From: Bacillota bacterium
Lineage (GTDB): Bacteria > Bacillota > Clostridia > Lachnospirales > Lachnospiraceae
Assembly: GCA_023415475.1 (NCBI GenBank)
Contig: JAEZKL010000085.1
Span: forward strand, 1-12,032
Direction: 5' to 3'
DNA: 12,032 nt
Both the position numbers and the translations under genes were made by a program. Numbering within the stretch: position 1 is the stretch's first letter; each line of letters starts with the position of its first letter. Positions 1 through 5,952 of this stretch are shown piece by piece. The notes below the pieces were generated by a model that was given only the letters and a program-made list of their open reading frames with translations, did no database searches and was not told where the DNA came from.

Positions 1-117
1 TATCTGATTTTTGGACCAATCGGATGGCTGTGTGGTTTATGTGGAATGGGGAAAGGACATACCTCAAAAAAAGCCTTCTGGATCTGCAATCATTGCGGTA
101 AAAAGTTTCGAGTATAG
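1..117 (+). CDS. C-terminal fragment of a zinc-ribbon protein, 5' end outside the window
   Basis: Frame 1 is open from the first base to a TAG stop at 115-117, giving 38 residues. The fragment has a Gly/Cys-rich stretch (WLCGLCGMGKG) and then a basic tail holding a CNHCGKKF knuckle, which looks like half or all of a small zinc ribbon. The start of the fragment (YLIFGPIGWLCG) is hydrophobic and could be the end of a membrane segment. The DUF2085 gene begins 26 bases after the stop in the same direction, so the two are probably co-transcribed. No specific function can be given from this fragment. The reading frame is well supported by its composition and cysteine spacing, but the family is not identified. 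Confidence 0.6.
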   Translation, partial: YLIFGPIGWLCGLCGMGKGHTSKKAFWICNHCGKKFRV

Positions 118-143
118 GCAAAGTATATTATAGGATGGTATTT

Positions 144-506
144 ATGCAGATTTATACTCAATGGATGAAGTTAATGCTATATGGAGAGAAACTTGGATGC
201 CATCAGAGACCTGAACGAAGCTTTTTTATCAATGGATATCAAATGCCTGTTTGTGCAAGATGTACCGGTGTAATGATTGGGTATCTATTAGCCCTTCCAT
301 TATTTTTTATGTATAGCTTCTCTTGGTTTATCTCCCTGGCTGGTTGTAGCTCATTATTAGTTGATTGGGGACTACAGGCTTTGAAAATAAAAGAATCGAC
401 AAATGTTCGAAGACTGATTACCGGATTAGTTGGTGGATTCGGATTTATGTCGATACAATTATGGCTTGTTGCAGCAATTATTCATCGTTTCATAAAAAAG
501 GCTTAA
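144..506 (+). CDS. DUF2085 family small membrane protein
   Basis: A 120-residue protein whose N-terminal part carries the DUF2085 signature: CHQRPERSFF near residues 19-28, followed by QMPVCARCTGV. Two or three hydrophobic segments follow, ending in a basic tail (HRFIKKA), so it is an integral membrane protein. The paired Cys/His residues (CHQ and CARC) suggest metal binding or a redox role, but the family has no established biochemical function that I can cite. I prefer the ATG at 144 to the in-frame ATG at 135. AGGATGG at 133-139 can serve as a ribosome site for 144, whereas nothing suitable precedes 135. The stop codon at 504-506 lies inside the left arm of the downstream terminator hairpin. 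Confidence 0.8.
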   Translation: MQIYTQWMKLMLYGEKLGCHQRPERSFFINGYQMPVCARCTGVMIGYLLALPLFFMYSFSWFISLAGCSSLLVDWGLQALKIKESTNVRRLITGLVGGFGFMSIQLWLVAAIIHRFIKKA

Positions 507-534
507 TTCTGATATGGATCGGAATTAAGCCTTT
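497..534. terminator. Bidirectional intrinsic terminator between convergent genes
   Basis: AAAGGCTTAATTC at 497-509 is perfectly complementary to GAATTAAGCCTTT at 522-534. Four further inner pairs, one of them G-T, leave a 4-base loop. On the minus strand the stem is followed by an uninterrupted T run (complement of 494-499), so it should end the leftward SPOCS-like gene well. On the plus strand the trailing bases are TTTGTTGCT, a weaker tract. The stem includes the stop codon of the DUF2085 gene. Confidence 0.8.
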
Positions 535-540
535 GTTGCT

Positions 541-563
541 AATTATTATCTTGTATAATAATT
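541..563. repeat. A/T-only inverted repeat
   Basis: AATTATTAT at 541-549 is the exact inverse complement of ATAATAATT at 555-563, with a 5-base loop. It sits 7 bases beyond the terminator hairpin, in the gap between two convergent genes. Being all A/T it is thermally weak. It may be a secondary 3'-end structure or simply low-complexity sequence. Confidence 0.4.
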
Positions 564-607
564 AAGGAATGAACAGAAGCAAGTTATGGCTCTATGATAC
601 AGGACTA

Positions 608-1420
608 TTAGATATCATAGGAATCGATAGGAGGCATATTCCATTTGCCATCCATCGGGAAGGGTGCATTTTTTGTCTCTTCCTTAGAGTGCTTTGGATA
701 ATCCGGTAAACAAACTTGCTGCTTTTGAAGAAGCTTGATACAAAGGAATAGGACGGATTTGTCGGTAAATTCCTGGAACTCTTCTTCATTTATAAGGCAG
801 CCAATCGGAACACCTTTATCATCGATGTCTGCATCGTATATTGCTGACCATTCAAGCTCGCAAAAAACAGGTTCATTAAATATCTCAACATTTGACCTGT
901 CGGCCTCTCTGATATCTTTCCCCATTCGTTTCTCATCAAAATACCGGGCAATCATGGGTGGAGGATTAGGTACGATTTGTGGCTTGTTATCGCAGAAATC
1001 AACTTTTGTATAAACTTTAAACGGAACATGTACTGTGGTATCTTTAATGGAACCGGCAATTGCATGGTTTTTAGTACAGCTTTTAGCAGCATATTCAATA
1101 TTTTTTCTGATGTATCCTTCAATAAAGACTTTACTTGTTGGAGGAATATATCTGCATTGTGTTAAGAACACCTGTTTTTCGACTCTCTTTATCTCATATG
1201 CAGGCTCGTTTAGCCTGATCTTTGATTCAGAATCAATTTGAACAACAAATTCAGCAAGTACTTTAGGGATCTTGAAGTCTCCTCCCCACCAGGGATAATT
1301 TTCGGCTTGTGGAAGTGTTTCTGCACTTATAACACTAGCTTGGCATTCCGTAACACAGTTAGACTTAGAACTTATATCTGAACCTGTAACTTGGTTTGGG
1401 TTAAATTGTTTACCCTCCAT
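608..1420 (-). CDS. SPOCS/DUF3794-like cysteine-rich protein, probable spore-surface component
   Basis: A 270-residue protein. Residues about 48-142 read like a SPOCS (DUF3794) domain: FKIPKVLAE, then EPAYEIKRVEKQVFLTQCR, then FIEGYIRKNIEYA and TTVHVPF. Proteins with this domain are known from sporulation (SipL) and from coat or exosporium proteins of clostridia. Nine cysteines are spread over the length (about residues 22, 26, 89, 115, 143, 187, 208, 227, 237), which would suit disulfide cross-linking in a spore layer. There is no signal peptide or membrane segment. The C-terminal third (about 150-270) shows no motif I recognise. The ATG is preceded by AGGAG (complement of 1430-1434) at a normal distance. 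The gene is divergent from feoA and ends facing a strong terminator. The spore-layer role is inferred from the domain, and no confident sporulation promoter was found. Confidence 0.65.
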   Translation of the reverse strand: MEGKQFNPNQVTGSDISSKSNCVTECQASVISAETLPQAENYPWWGGDFKIPKVLAEFVVQIDSESKIRLNEPAYEIKRVEKQVFLTQCRYIPPTSKVFIEGYIRKNIEYAAKSCTKNHAIAGSIKDTTVHVPFKVYTKVDFCDNKPQIVPNPPPMIARYFDEKRMGKDIREADRSNVEIFNEPVFCELEWSAIYDADIDDKGVPIGCLINEEEFQEFTDKSVLFLCIKLLQKQQVCLPDYPKHSKEETKNAPFPMDGKWNMPPIDSYDI

Positions 1421-1427
1421 ATATTTT

Positions 1428-1480
1428 CATCTCCTAATCATTTTATATTGTTGGATTTGATTTATATCATCTCCTAATAT
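1428..1480 (-). repeat. Duplicated ribosome-site-like element upstream of the SPOCS-like gene
   Basis: On the minus strand the 12-mer ATTAGGAGATGA occurs twice, at 1469-1480 and 1428-1439, 41 bases apart. The proximal copy supplies the ribosome site for the gene ending at 608. The distal copy has the ATG touching the AGGAG and is followed two codons later by TAA, so it cannot start a useful product. A CATANNNTA-like string with one mismatch (complement of 1482-1490) could be a sigma-K-type -10, but this is weak. Confidence 0.35.
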
Positions 1481-1581
1481 ATACTATTCGGAATGATGAA
1501 AAATGTTAATATAAATCGAAATAAGTCAAAACCGATAGAGATAAAATAAAATGTTTCCCTTCCCCATTTCATATACTGATG

Positions 1582-1610
1582 TTGACAAATGATGGCTATC
1601 AGCTTATAAT
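1582..1610 (+). promoter_or_regulatory. Consensus sigma-A promoter of the feo operon
   Basis: TTGACA at 1582-1587 and TATAAT at 1605-1610 are both perfect consensus hexamers, separated by exactly 17 bases. Transcription would start near 1616-1618, about 80 bases before the feoA start. A promoter this strong is typical of an operon held down by a repressor, and the Fur site immediately downstream fits that. Confidence 0.88.
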
Positions 1611-1621
1611 GTAATAGCAAA

Positions 1622-1636
1622 TGATAATTATTATCA
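1622..1636 (+). promoter_or_regulatory. Fur box (iron-responsive operator)
   Basis: TGATAATTATTATCA is an exact 7-1-7 Fur box of the type defined in Bacillus (TGATAAT, N, ATTATCA). It lies just past the predicted transcription start, so bound Fur would block promoter clearance when iron is plentiful. Its place directly before feoAB makes the assignment secure without a Fur gene in the window. Confidence 0.9.
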
Positions 1637-1695
1637 ATTAGAACCAATCATTTACATATTGAACTGAGTACTTTATGACAGAGAGGATGTACTAT

Positions 1696-1920
1696 ATGAC
1701 ATTACGGGATGCGGAAATTGGGGCTACTTATACTGTGAGCTCGTTAAATCTGGATATGGTAACGCGGCGGAGACTGGAAGCCCTGGGCCTTACCAGAGGC
1801 ACTGATATTAGTATCTTAAACCGGAGTCGAAGCGGTGCCGTCATTCTGATGGTAAGAGGAAGCAGACTGGCACTTGGTAGTAAAATTGCTGAAACAATTC
1901 ACATGAAGGAGGCAGCCTAA
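1696..1920 (+). CDS. feoA: FeoA, ferrous iron transport accessory protein
   Basis: A 74-residue SH3-like FeoA domain protein with the expected core: LEALGLTRGT near residues 27-36, GAVILMVRGSRLAL near 47-60, and a terminal IAETIHM. FeoA is a small cytoplasmic protein that supports FeoB-mediated Fe(II) uptake. The in-frame ATG at 1675 gives a seven-residue extension but has no ribosome site. GAGAGG at 1681-1686 sits nine bases before the ATG at 1696, and MTLRDAEIG is a typical FeoA beginning, so I chose 1696. The TAA stop overlaps the feoB ATG by one base (TAATG), and the feoB ribosome site (AAGGAGG) lies within the end of feoA, so the two are translationally coupled. Confidence 0.92.
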   Translation: MTLRDAEIGATYTVSSLNLDMVTRRRLEALGLTRGTDISILNRSRSGAVILMVRGSRLALGSKIAETIHMKEAA

Positions 1921-4001
1921 TGAAAAGCGAAATTCAGGTGGGCTTTGTCGGTAATCCGAATTGCGGCAAAACAACTTTATTTAATGCTTATACCGGTGCC
2001 AATTTAAAGGTAGCAAACTGGCCGGGAGTTACTGTAGAGAAGAAGGAGGGTGCCTTCAAGTATCACGACCATCGGTTTAAACTGGTGGATTTACCCGGTA
2101 TCTATAGCCTTACCTCATACACCATGGAGGAAAGGTTGACCAGAGAATATATTCTGGATTCGAACGTAGATGTCATTGTTAATATAGTGGATGCCTCCAG
2201 TCTGGAGAGAAATCTTTATCTTACCCTGCAGTTAATCGAGCTTGGTAAGCCGGTAGTACTAGCCTTGAATATGATGGATATCGTAGAGGAAAGAGGCATG
2301 GAGATTGATCTCCACCGTCTGCCTGAGATGCTTGGGATACCGGTGATTCCCGTATCGGCAAGAAAAAAAACAGGACTTGATATCCTGATGCATACAGTAT
2401 CTCATCATAGGGATAAGAAATTGGATCATAACCTGGAGCATCATCATAAAAAGCATAGCCAGAAGCAGGAGCAGGATCATAAGCGCAAAGACAGTTATAA
2501 GCATAAGCATGAACATCATAATGAATATACGATTGTATATAGCGATGACATAGAGGATAAAATTGACGAAGTCAGCGAGCTGTTAAGAAGCAGATATGGT
2601 GATATTGAAAATCTACGTTGGCATGCTATCAAAATGATGGAAATGGATGAAGCAGTTATGTCAAAATATCCATTGGAGCTTACGAAGGTAATAAAGCATA
2701 GCTATGAAGGCGATATCATCAACCAAAAATATGATTTTATTGAGGAGATTATAGAGGAGGTTCTTGTTAATAAACATAAAAAGGCGGCCTTCACCGATAA
2801 GATTGATCGTATTTTAACGCATCGTATCTTTGGACTGCCTATCTTTTTAGGAATCATGGCACTGGTATTTTTCTTTACCTTCCAGATTGGCGATTTAGTC
2901 AAAGGAGTATTTGAGGTGGGCTTAGGGGCTTTTTCCGACGGAGTTCGGTATCTGCTGGATTACATCCACGCAGGATTATTCATGACCTCACTGATTGTCG
3001 ATGGAATCATAGCCGGAGTAGGAGGAATATTAACCTTTCTTCCGAATATTTTCATATTATTCCTGGCTTTGGCTTATTTGGAGGATAGCGGCTATATGGC
3101 GAGAGTTGCCTATGTTATGGATGGCATCATGGGTAAGCTTGGGTTATCCGGACGTGCATTTATCCCGATGCTGTTAGGCTTCGGCTGTACGGTTCCCGCA
3201 ATCATGGCTTCAAGATCTTTGGAGAATATGAGAGATCGTAGGAAGACAATTCTGGTTACTCCTTTTATGTCCTGCAGTGCAAGACTTCCGATTTATGTGT
3301 TGTTCTCACAGATGTTTTTTGGAAGGAATGCAATGCTCGTAGCCTATTCCATGTACTTAATCGGTATCATGGTAGCGATATTGGTTGCATTTGCAATGAG
3401 TAATAAATCAGACCACAGTGTGGGAAATACACTGTTGATTGAGTTGCCGGAATATAAGACACCAAATATGCGGACGATTTTTATCTATGTCTGGGAAAAG
3501 GTAAAGGAGTACTTAACCAAGGCTGGAACCACCATATTTGCAGCATCTGTTGTAATTTGGTTTATCTTGAATTTCGGACCGAATGGTATGGTAAGCGATA
3601 TGTCAGACAGCTTTGGTGCTACGATCGGTATGGCGATAGCCCCGGTATTAAAGCCTGCAGGTCTTGGAATGTGGCAGGTCGTTGTGGCTTTGATTTCCGG
3701 TGTTGCAGCGAAAGAGGTAGTTGTATCCAGCTTCAGTGTGTTGTTCCAGATCGGTAATATCACTTCTCCCGAAGGAATGGCCAGCTTAACCGAGATTCTG
3801 GCAGGTTATGGCTTTGGCGCCTTAAATGCTTATGCCTTAATGGTATTCAGTCTTTTGTATATACCTTGTGCAGCAACCATAGGTGTTATTCAGAGGGAGA
3901 TGAGATCGGCGAAATGGACCATATTCACGATTTTCTTTCAGCTTGGTGTTGCGCTATTGGTCTCAACCCTGATTTATCAGATAGGAAGTCTGTTCTTGTA
4001 G
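1920..4001 (+). CDS. feoB: FeoB, GTP-dependent ferrous iron transporter
   Basis: A 693-residue Fe(II) permease of the cytoplasmic membrane. The N-terminal G domain shows G1 GNPNCGKTT (11-19), G2 T38 in WPGVTVEKKEG, G3 DLPG (57-60), G4 NMMD (117-120) and G5 SAR (146-148). A helical regulatory region follows, and then a polytopic membrane half from about residue 300. The two Gate regions are recognisable, with C423 in GCTVPAIMASRSL and C452 in CSARLPIY. Between G5 and the helical domain lies a strongly charged insertion (about 162-200) with 12 histidines in 39 residues, not a standard part of the family. It is second in a Fur-controlled operon, overlapping feoA by one base and followed 52 bases later by a FeoB-associated small protein. 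The length is near normal, with no sign of truncation. Confidence 0.96.
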   Translation: MKSEIQVGFVGNPNCGKTTLFNAYTGANLKVANWPGVTVEKKEGAFKYHDHRFKLVDLPGIYSLTSYTMEERLTREYILDSNVDVIVNIVDASSLERNLYLTLQLIELGKPVVLALNMMDIVEERGMEIDLHRLPEMLGIPVIPVSARKKTGLDILMHTVSHHRDKKLDHNLEHHHKKHSQKQEQDHKRKDSYKHKHEHHNEYTIVYSDDIEDKIDEVSELLRSRYGDIENLRWHAIKMMEMDEAVMSKYPLELTKVIKHSYEGDIINQKYDFIEEIIEEVLVNKHKKAAFTDKIDRILTHRIFGLPIFLGIMALVFFFTFQIGDLVKGVFEVGLGAFSDGVRYLLDYIHAGLFMTSLIVDGIIAGVGGILTFLPNIFILFLALAYLEDSGYMARVAYVMDGIMGKLGLSGRAFIPMLLGFGCTVPAIMASRSLENMRDRRKTILVTPFMSCSARLPIYVLFSQMFFGRNAMLVAYSMYLIGIMVAILVAFAMSNKSDHSVGNTLLIELPEYKTPNMRTIFIYVWEKVKEYLTKAGTTIFAASVVIWFILNFGPNGMVSDMSDSFGATIGMAIAPVLKPAGLGMWQVVVALISGVAAKEVVVSSFSVLFQIGNITSPEGMASLTEILAGYGFGALNAYALMVFSLLYIPCAATIGVIQREMRSAKWTIFTIFFQLGVALLVSTLIYQIGSLFL

Positions 4002-4053
4002 GAGCCTGGCTTTAATATGAAAGCTGTGACAAGTTAAGAAAGGAGAATATCTA

Positions 4054-4197
4054 ATGGCAGGTATTATTCTTGGAGTATTGATTATTGGATACACAGGTTA
4101 TGTAATATATAGAAAGACCAAGGATGTGAAGGCGGGGAAATCCTGCTGCGACGGATGTACCTCTTGTCAGATGAAGGATAAATGTGAAAAGAGTTAA
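4054..4197 (+). CDS. FeoB-associated Cys-rich small membrane protein
   Basis: A 47-residue protein starting MAGIILGVLIIGYTGYVIY: one membrane helix at about residues 3-19. A short basic linker follows, then a cytoplasmic tail with five cysteines in the pattern CCxxCxxC plus one later (C31, C32, C35, C38, C44). This matches the FeoB-associated Cys-rich membrane protein family found right after feoB in Firmicutes, sometimes compared with FeoC. AGGAG at 4041-4045 is a good ribosome site about eight bases before the ATG. It probably helps FeoB assembly or handles iron at the inner face, but that role is inferred from family and position. An intrinsic terminator starts 12 bases after the stop. Confidence 0.88.
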   Translation: MAGIILGVLIIGYTGYVIYRKTKDVKAGKSCCDGCTSCQMKDKCEKS

Positions 4198-4249
4198 TAC
4201 ATGATTCATAAAAAGTTTGCGAAGCTAACTTTTTTGAATACATGATTCA
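4196..4249 (+). repeat. 13-bp direct repeat flanking the feo terminator
   Basis: AATACATGATTCA occurs at 4196-4208 and again at 4237-4249, 41 bases apart, bracketing the feo operon terminator. The first copy begins within the stop codon of the FeoB-associated gene. The second copy is part of a small dyad (TGAAT, 5 bases, ATTCA). It could be a local duplication or the footprint of an inserted hairpin. Confidence 0.5.
4210..4235 (+). terminator. Intrinsic terminator of the feo operon
   Basis: AAAAAGTTTGC at 4210-4220 pairs with GCTAACTTTTT at 4224-4234 around a GAA loop, with a single T-T mismatch. The six-T run 4230-4235 forms the end of the stem and the tract. The stem is A-rich on the left, so it may also work on the minus strand. 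Confidence 0.7.
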
Positions 4250-4288
4250 CATATGAAATTCATTGTTATCCACCCAATAATTTATTTC

Positions 4289-4350
4289 ATGGATTTTTGT
4301 AGCATTTGAATATGTAACAATAAATCATTTAGCAAGAGATAAAAATCCAT
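4289..4350. repeat. 10-bp perfect inverted repeat with a 42-base loop
   Basis: ATGGATTTTT at 4289-4298 is the exact inverse complement of AAAAATCCAT at 4341-4350. The loop is A/T-rich and contains no gene. It lies in the 497-base gap between the feo terminator and dgt. It may be part of the structured element that follows or a separate palindrome. No coding sequence is supported anywhere in 4198-4694. Confidence 0.4.
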
Positions 4351-4405
4351 ATAATATGTAAATATACCGATTGATAGAAATTGATACGTACTCTGATAAC
4401 CGGAA

Positions 4406-4568
4406 CGAATAATTCGAGGCTTACGCACCATCGAACATCCCTTACACCAGGAGCTCGATGGTGAATAAGCCTCCTTCTGGTATTCGAACGACCTGAGAAG
4501 CACTATTATGTTCTTGAAAGCCGTCGTTAACCGGAGGCTGCTTAAGGCATATAGCTAAAAAACAGCCT
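4406..4568. other. Tandem-hairpin element: candidate structured RNA or palindromic repeat, unassigned
   Basis: Three hairpins follow one another. The first is long: CGAATA 4406-4411 with TATTCG 4481-4486, GAGGCTTA 4416-4423 with TAAGCCTC 4466-4473, and CACCATCGA 4426-4434 with TCGATGGTG 4455-4463, closing a 20-base loop. The second abuts it exactly: AACGAC 4487-4492 with GTCGTT 4523-4528. The third is AGGCTG 4535-4540 with CAGCCT 4563-4568. A second CACCA inside the first loop (4445-4449) could compete for TGGTG 4459-4463, so an alternative fold exists. I do not recognise a known riboswitch or RNA family. It lies 127 bases before dgt, so it could be a leader of that operon, a free RNA on either strand, or a dispersed DNA palindrome. 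Confidence 0.45.
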
Positions 4569-4694
4569 TGATGTCATCATATTTTTGTTTAAAAATAAAA
4601 AAGGAAATGAAAGTAACGTGTAGAATATTAGTAGTATGGGTTCAGATTCGTCTTTAAGTATCGTATTGCGGTAGTTGGTAAGGGAGGGATTGAG

Positions 4695-5717
4695 ATGGAA
4701 CAAAGAATTAATATCAGACAGAAGCTGGAGCTTAGGGAACATGAGATACTGAGCCCCTATGCGGCGTTTTCTGATCAATCTCTTGGTAGAGACCGATACG
4801 AGGAGCCCTGTGATATCCGACCGGTGTATCAAAGAGATCGAGATCGGATTCTGCATTCCAAAGCATTTCGTAGATTAAAGCATAAAACTCAGGTCTTCCT
4901 GGCACCTGAGGGTGACCATTACCGGACCAGACTTACACATACCTTAGAGGTATCGCAGATAGCAAGAACCATTGCAAAAACTTTACTTCTTAATGAAGAT
5001 TTGACGGAGGCAATTGCCTTAAGTCATGATTTAGGACATACACCCTTTGGACATGCCGGAGAGAGGGCACTTAGCCGGGTATGTCCGGGAGGCTTTCAGC
5101 ATCATTTACAGAGCATCCGTGTTGTGGAGATATTGGAGAAGCACGGCAAGGGTCTTAACCTTACGAAGGAGGTCAGAGATGGGATAAGGCACCATCAGAC
5201 CGAAGGAAATCCATCCACCTTGGAGGGCAGGATTGTCAGGTTATGTGATAAGATTGCATACATCAACCATGATATTGATGATGCTATTCGTGGACAGATT
5301 ATCAGAGAAGAAGAGATACCAAAGGAATTTACCGATATTCTTGGTCATAGTCTGGGAAAACGATTGGATACCCTGGTTCATGACATTATAACAAACAGTG
5401 AGAATAAAAACGATATCATCATGTCTCCCGATATACTTGTGGCAATGAAGAGGCTGAGGGCATTCATGTTTGAAAGTGTTTATACAAATAAAAAAGCTAA
5501 GAACCAGGAGGAACAGGCGGAGCGCCTTCTGGAGACCTTATTTCATTATTACTTAGAGCATTTAGAGAAGCTTCCGGAGGAATATCAGCAGAGGATGAAG
5601 GTCATGGATGAACCGCCGTATCGCGTTGTTTGCGATTATATTGCCGGTATGACCGATCGTTACGCAGTCACCAAATTTAAAGATTTAATGATTCCGTCTG
5701 CTTGGAGTGTATATTAA
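4695..5717 (+). CDS. dgt: dGTPase-like HD-domain triphosphohydrolase
   Basis: A 340-residue HD-superfamily protein close to deoxyguanosinetriphosphate triphosphohydrolase, which converts dGTP to deoxyguanosine and triphosphate. The metal-binding set is present: H82 in TRLTHTLEVSQIA, H111-D112 in SHDLGHTPFGHAGE, and D185 in RLCDKIAYINHD. The family motif QRDRDRILHSKAFRRLKHKTQV precedes the HD core. The shorter dGTPase-like subfamily is about this length, whereas the E. coli enzyme is longer. GGGAGGG at 4682-4688, six bases before the ATG, supports the start. It is the first gene of a dgt-dnaG-rpoD block. Pairing a dNTP-pool enzyme with primase and the primary sigma factor suggests replication-linked control of nucleotides. 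True substrate preference cannot be read from sequence. Confidence 0.92.
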   Translation: MEQRINIRQKLELREHEILSPYAAFSDQSLGRDRYEEPCDIRPVYQRDRDRILHSKAFRRLKHKTQVFLAPEGDHYRTRLTHTLEVSQIARTIAKTLLLNEDLTEAIALSHDLGHTPFGHAGERALSRVCPGGFQHHLQSIRVVEILEKHGKGLNLTKEVRDGIRHHQTEGNPSTLEGRIVRLCDKIAYINHDIDDAIRGQIIREEEIPKEFTDILGHSLGKRLDTLVHDIITNSENKNDIIMSPDILVAMKRLRAFMFESVYTNKKAKNQEEQAERLLETLFHYYLEHLEKLPEEYQQRMKVMDEPPYRVVCDYIAGMTDRYAVTKFKDLMIPSAWSVY

Positions 5718-5816
5718 GAGGGCAGTATGTACATTAACTATATTAATAAATTGTAACTATTCGGTACAGACTCGAATATCCTACGGATTTCCTCGCCGTT
5801 GTAGATCATTTCGATA

Positions 5817-5876
5817 GAAATATTTTAAAACAGTCCTTAGAATGCAAGCATTTACGATCTATTTACTAAATATTTC
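5817..5876. repeat. Inverted repeat in the dgt-dnaG gap
   Basis: GAAATATTT at 5817-5825 is the exact inverse complement of AAATATTTC at 5868-5876. Nested inside is the near-palindrome AATGC-AA-GCATT at 5841-5852. The rest of the 235-base gap (5718-5952) has a GC-richer stretch around 5770-5815 with a small hairpin (about 5774-5791) but no gene. No terminator with a T tract is visible here, so read-through from dgt into dnaG is plausible. Confidence 0.35.
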
Positions 5877-5952
5877 TGCTGTTCTGAATGATTACAATAA
5901 ATTAGTTTAAAGCATAAGATTTAATCAAAATATCAGGTAGGAGGAGCGCACT

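Noticed and set aside
735..1241. Several plus-strand ORFs between 735 and 1241
   Set aside because: They are shadows of the minus-strand SPOCS-like gene, which has a proper ribosome site and a recognisable domain.
1520..1532. TTGACT on the minus strand as a -35 for the SPOCS-like gene
   Set aside because: No acceptable -10 lies at 16-18 bases. The nearest TATATT is only 10 bases away.
2259..2519. 86-codon minus-strand ORF rich in Met and Leu
   Set aside because: It is the antisense of the CAT-rich codons encoding the FeoB histidine stretch, and feoB is certain on the other strand.
4282..4503. 73-codon minus-strand ORF in the feo-dgt gap
   Set aside because: It starts at GTG without a ribosome site and covers the inverted repeats. 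The base pairing explains the open frame better than coding.
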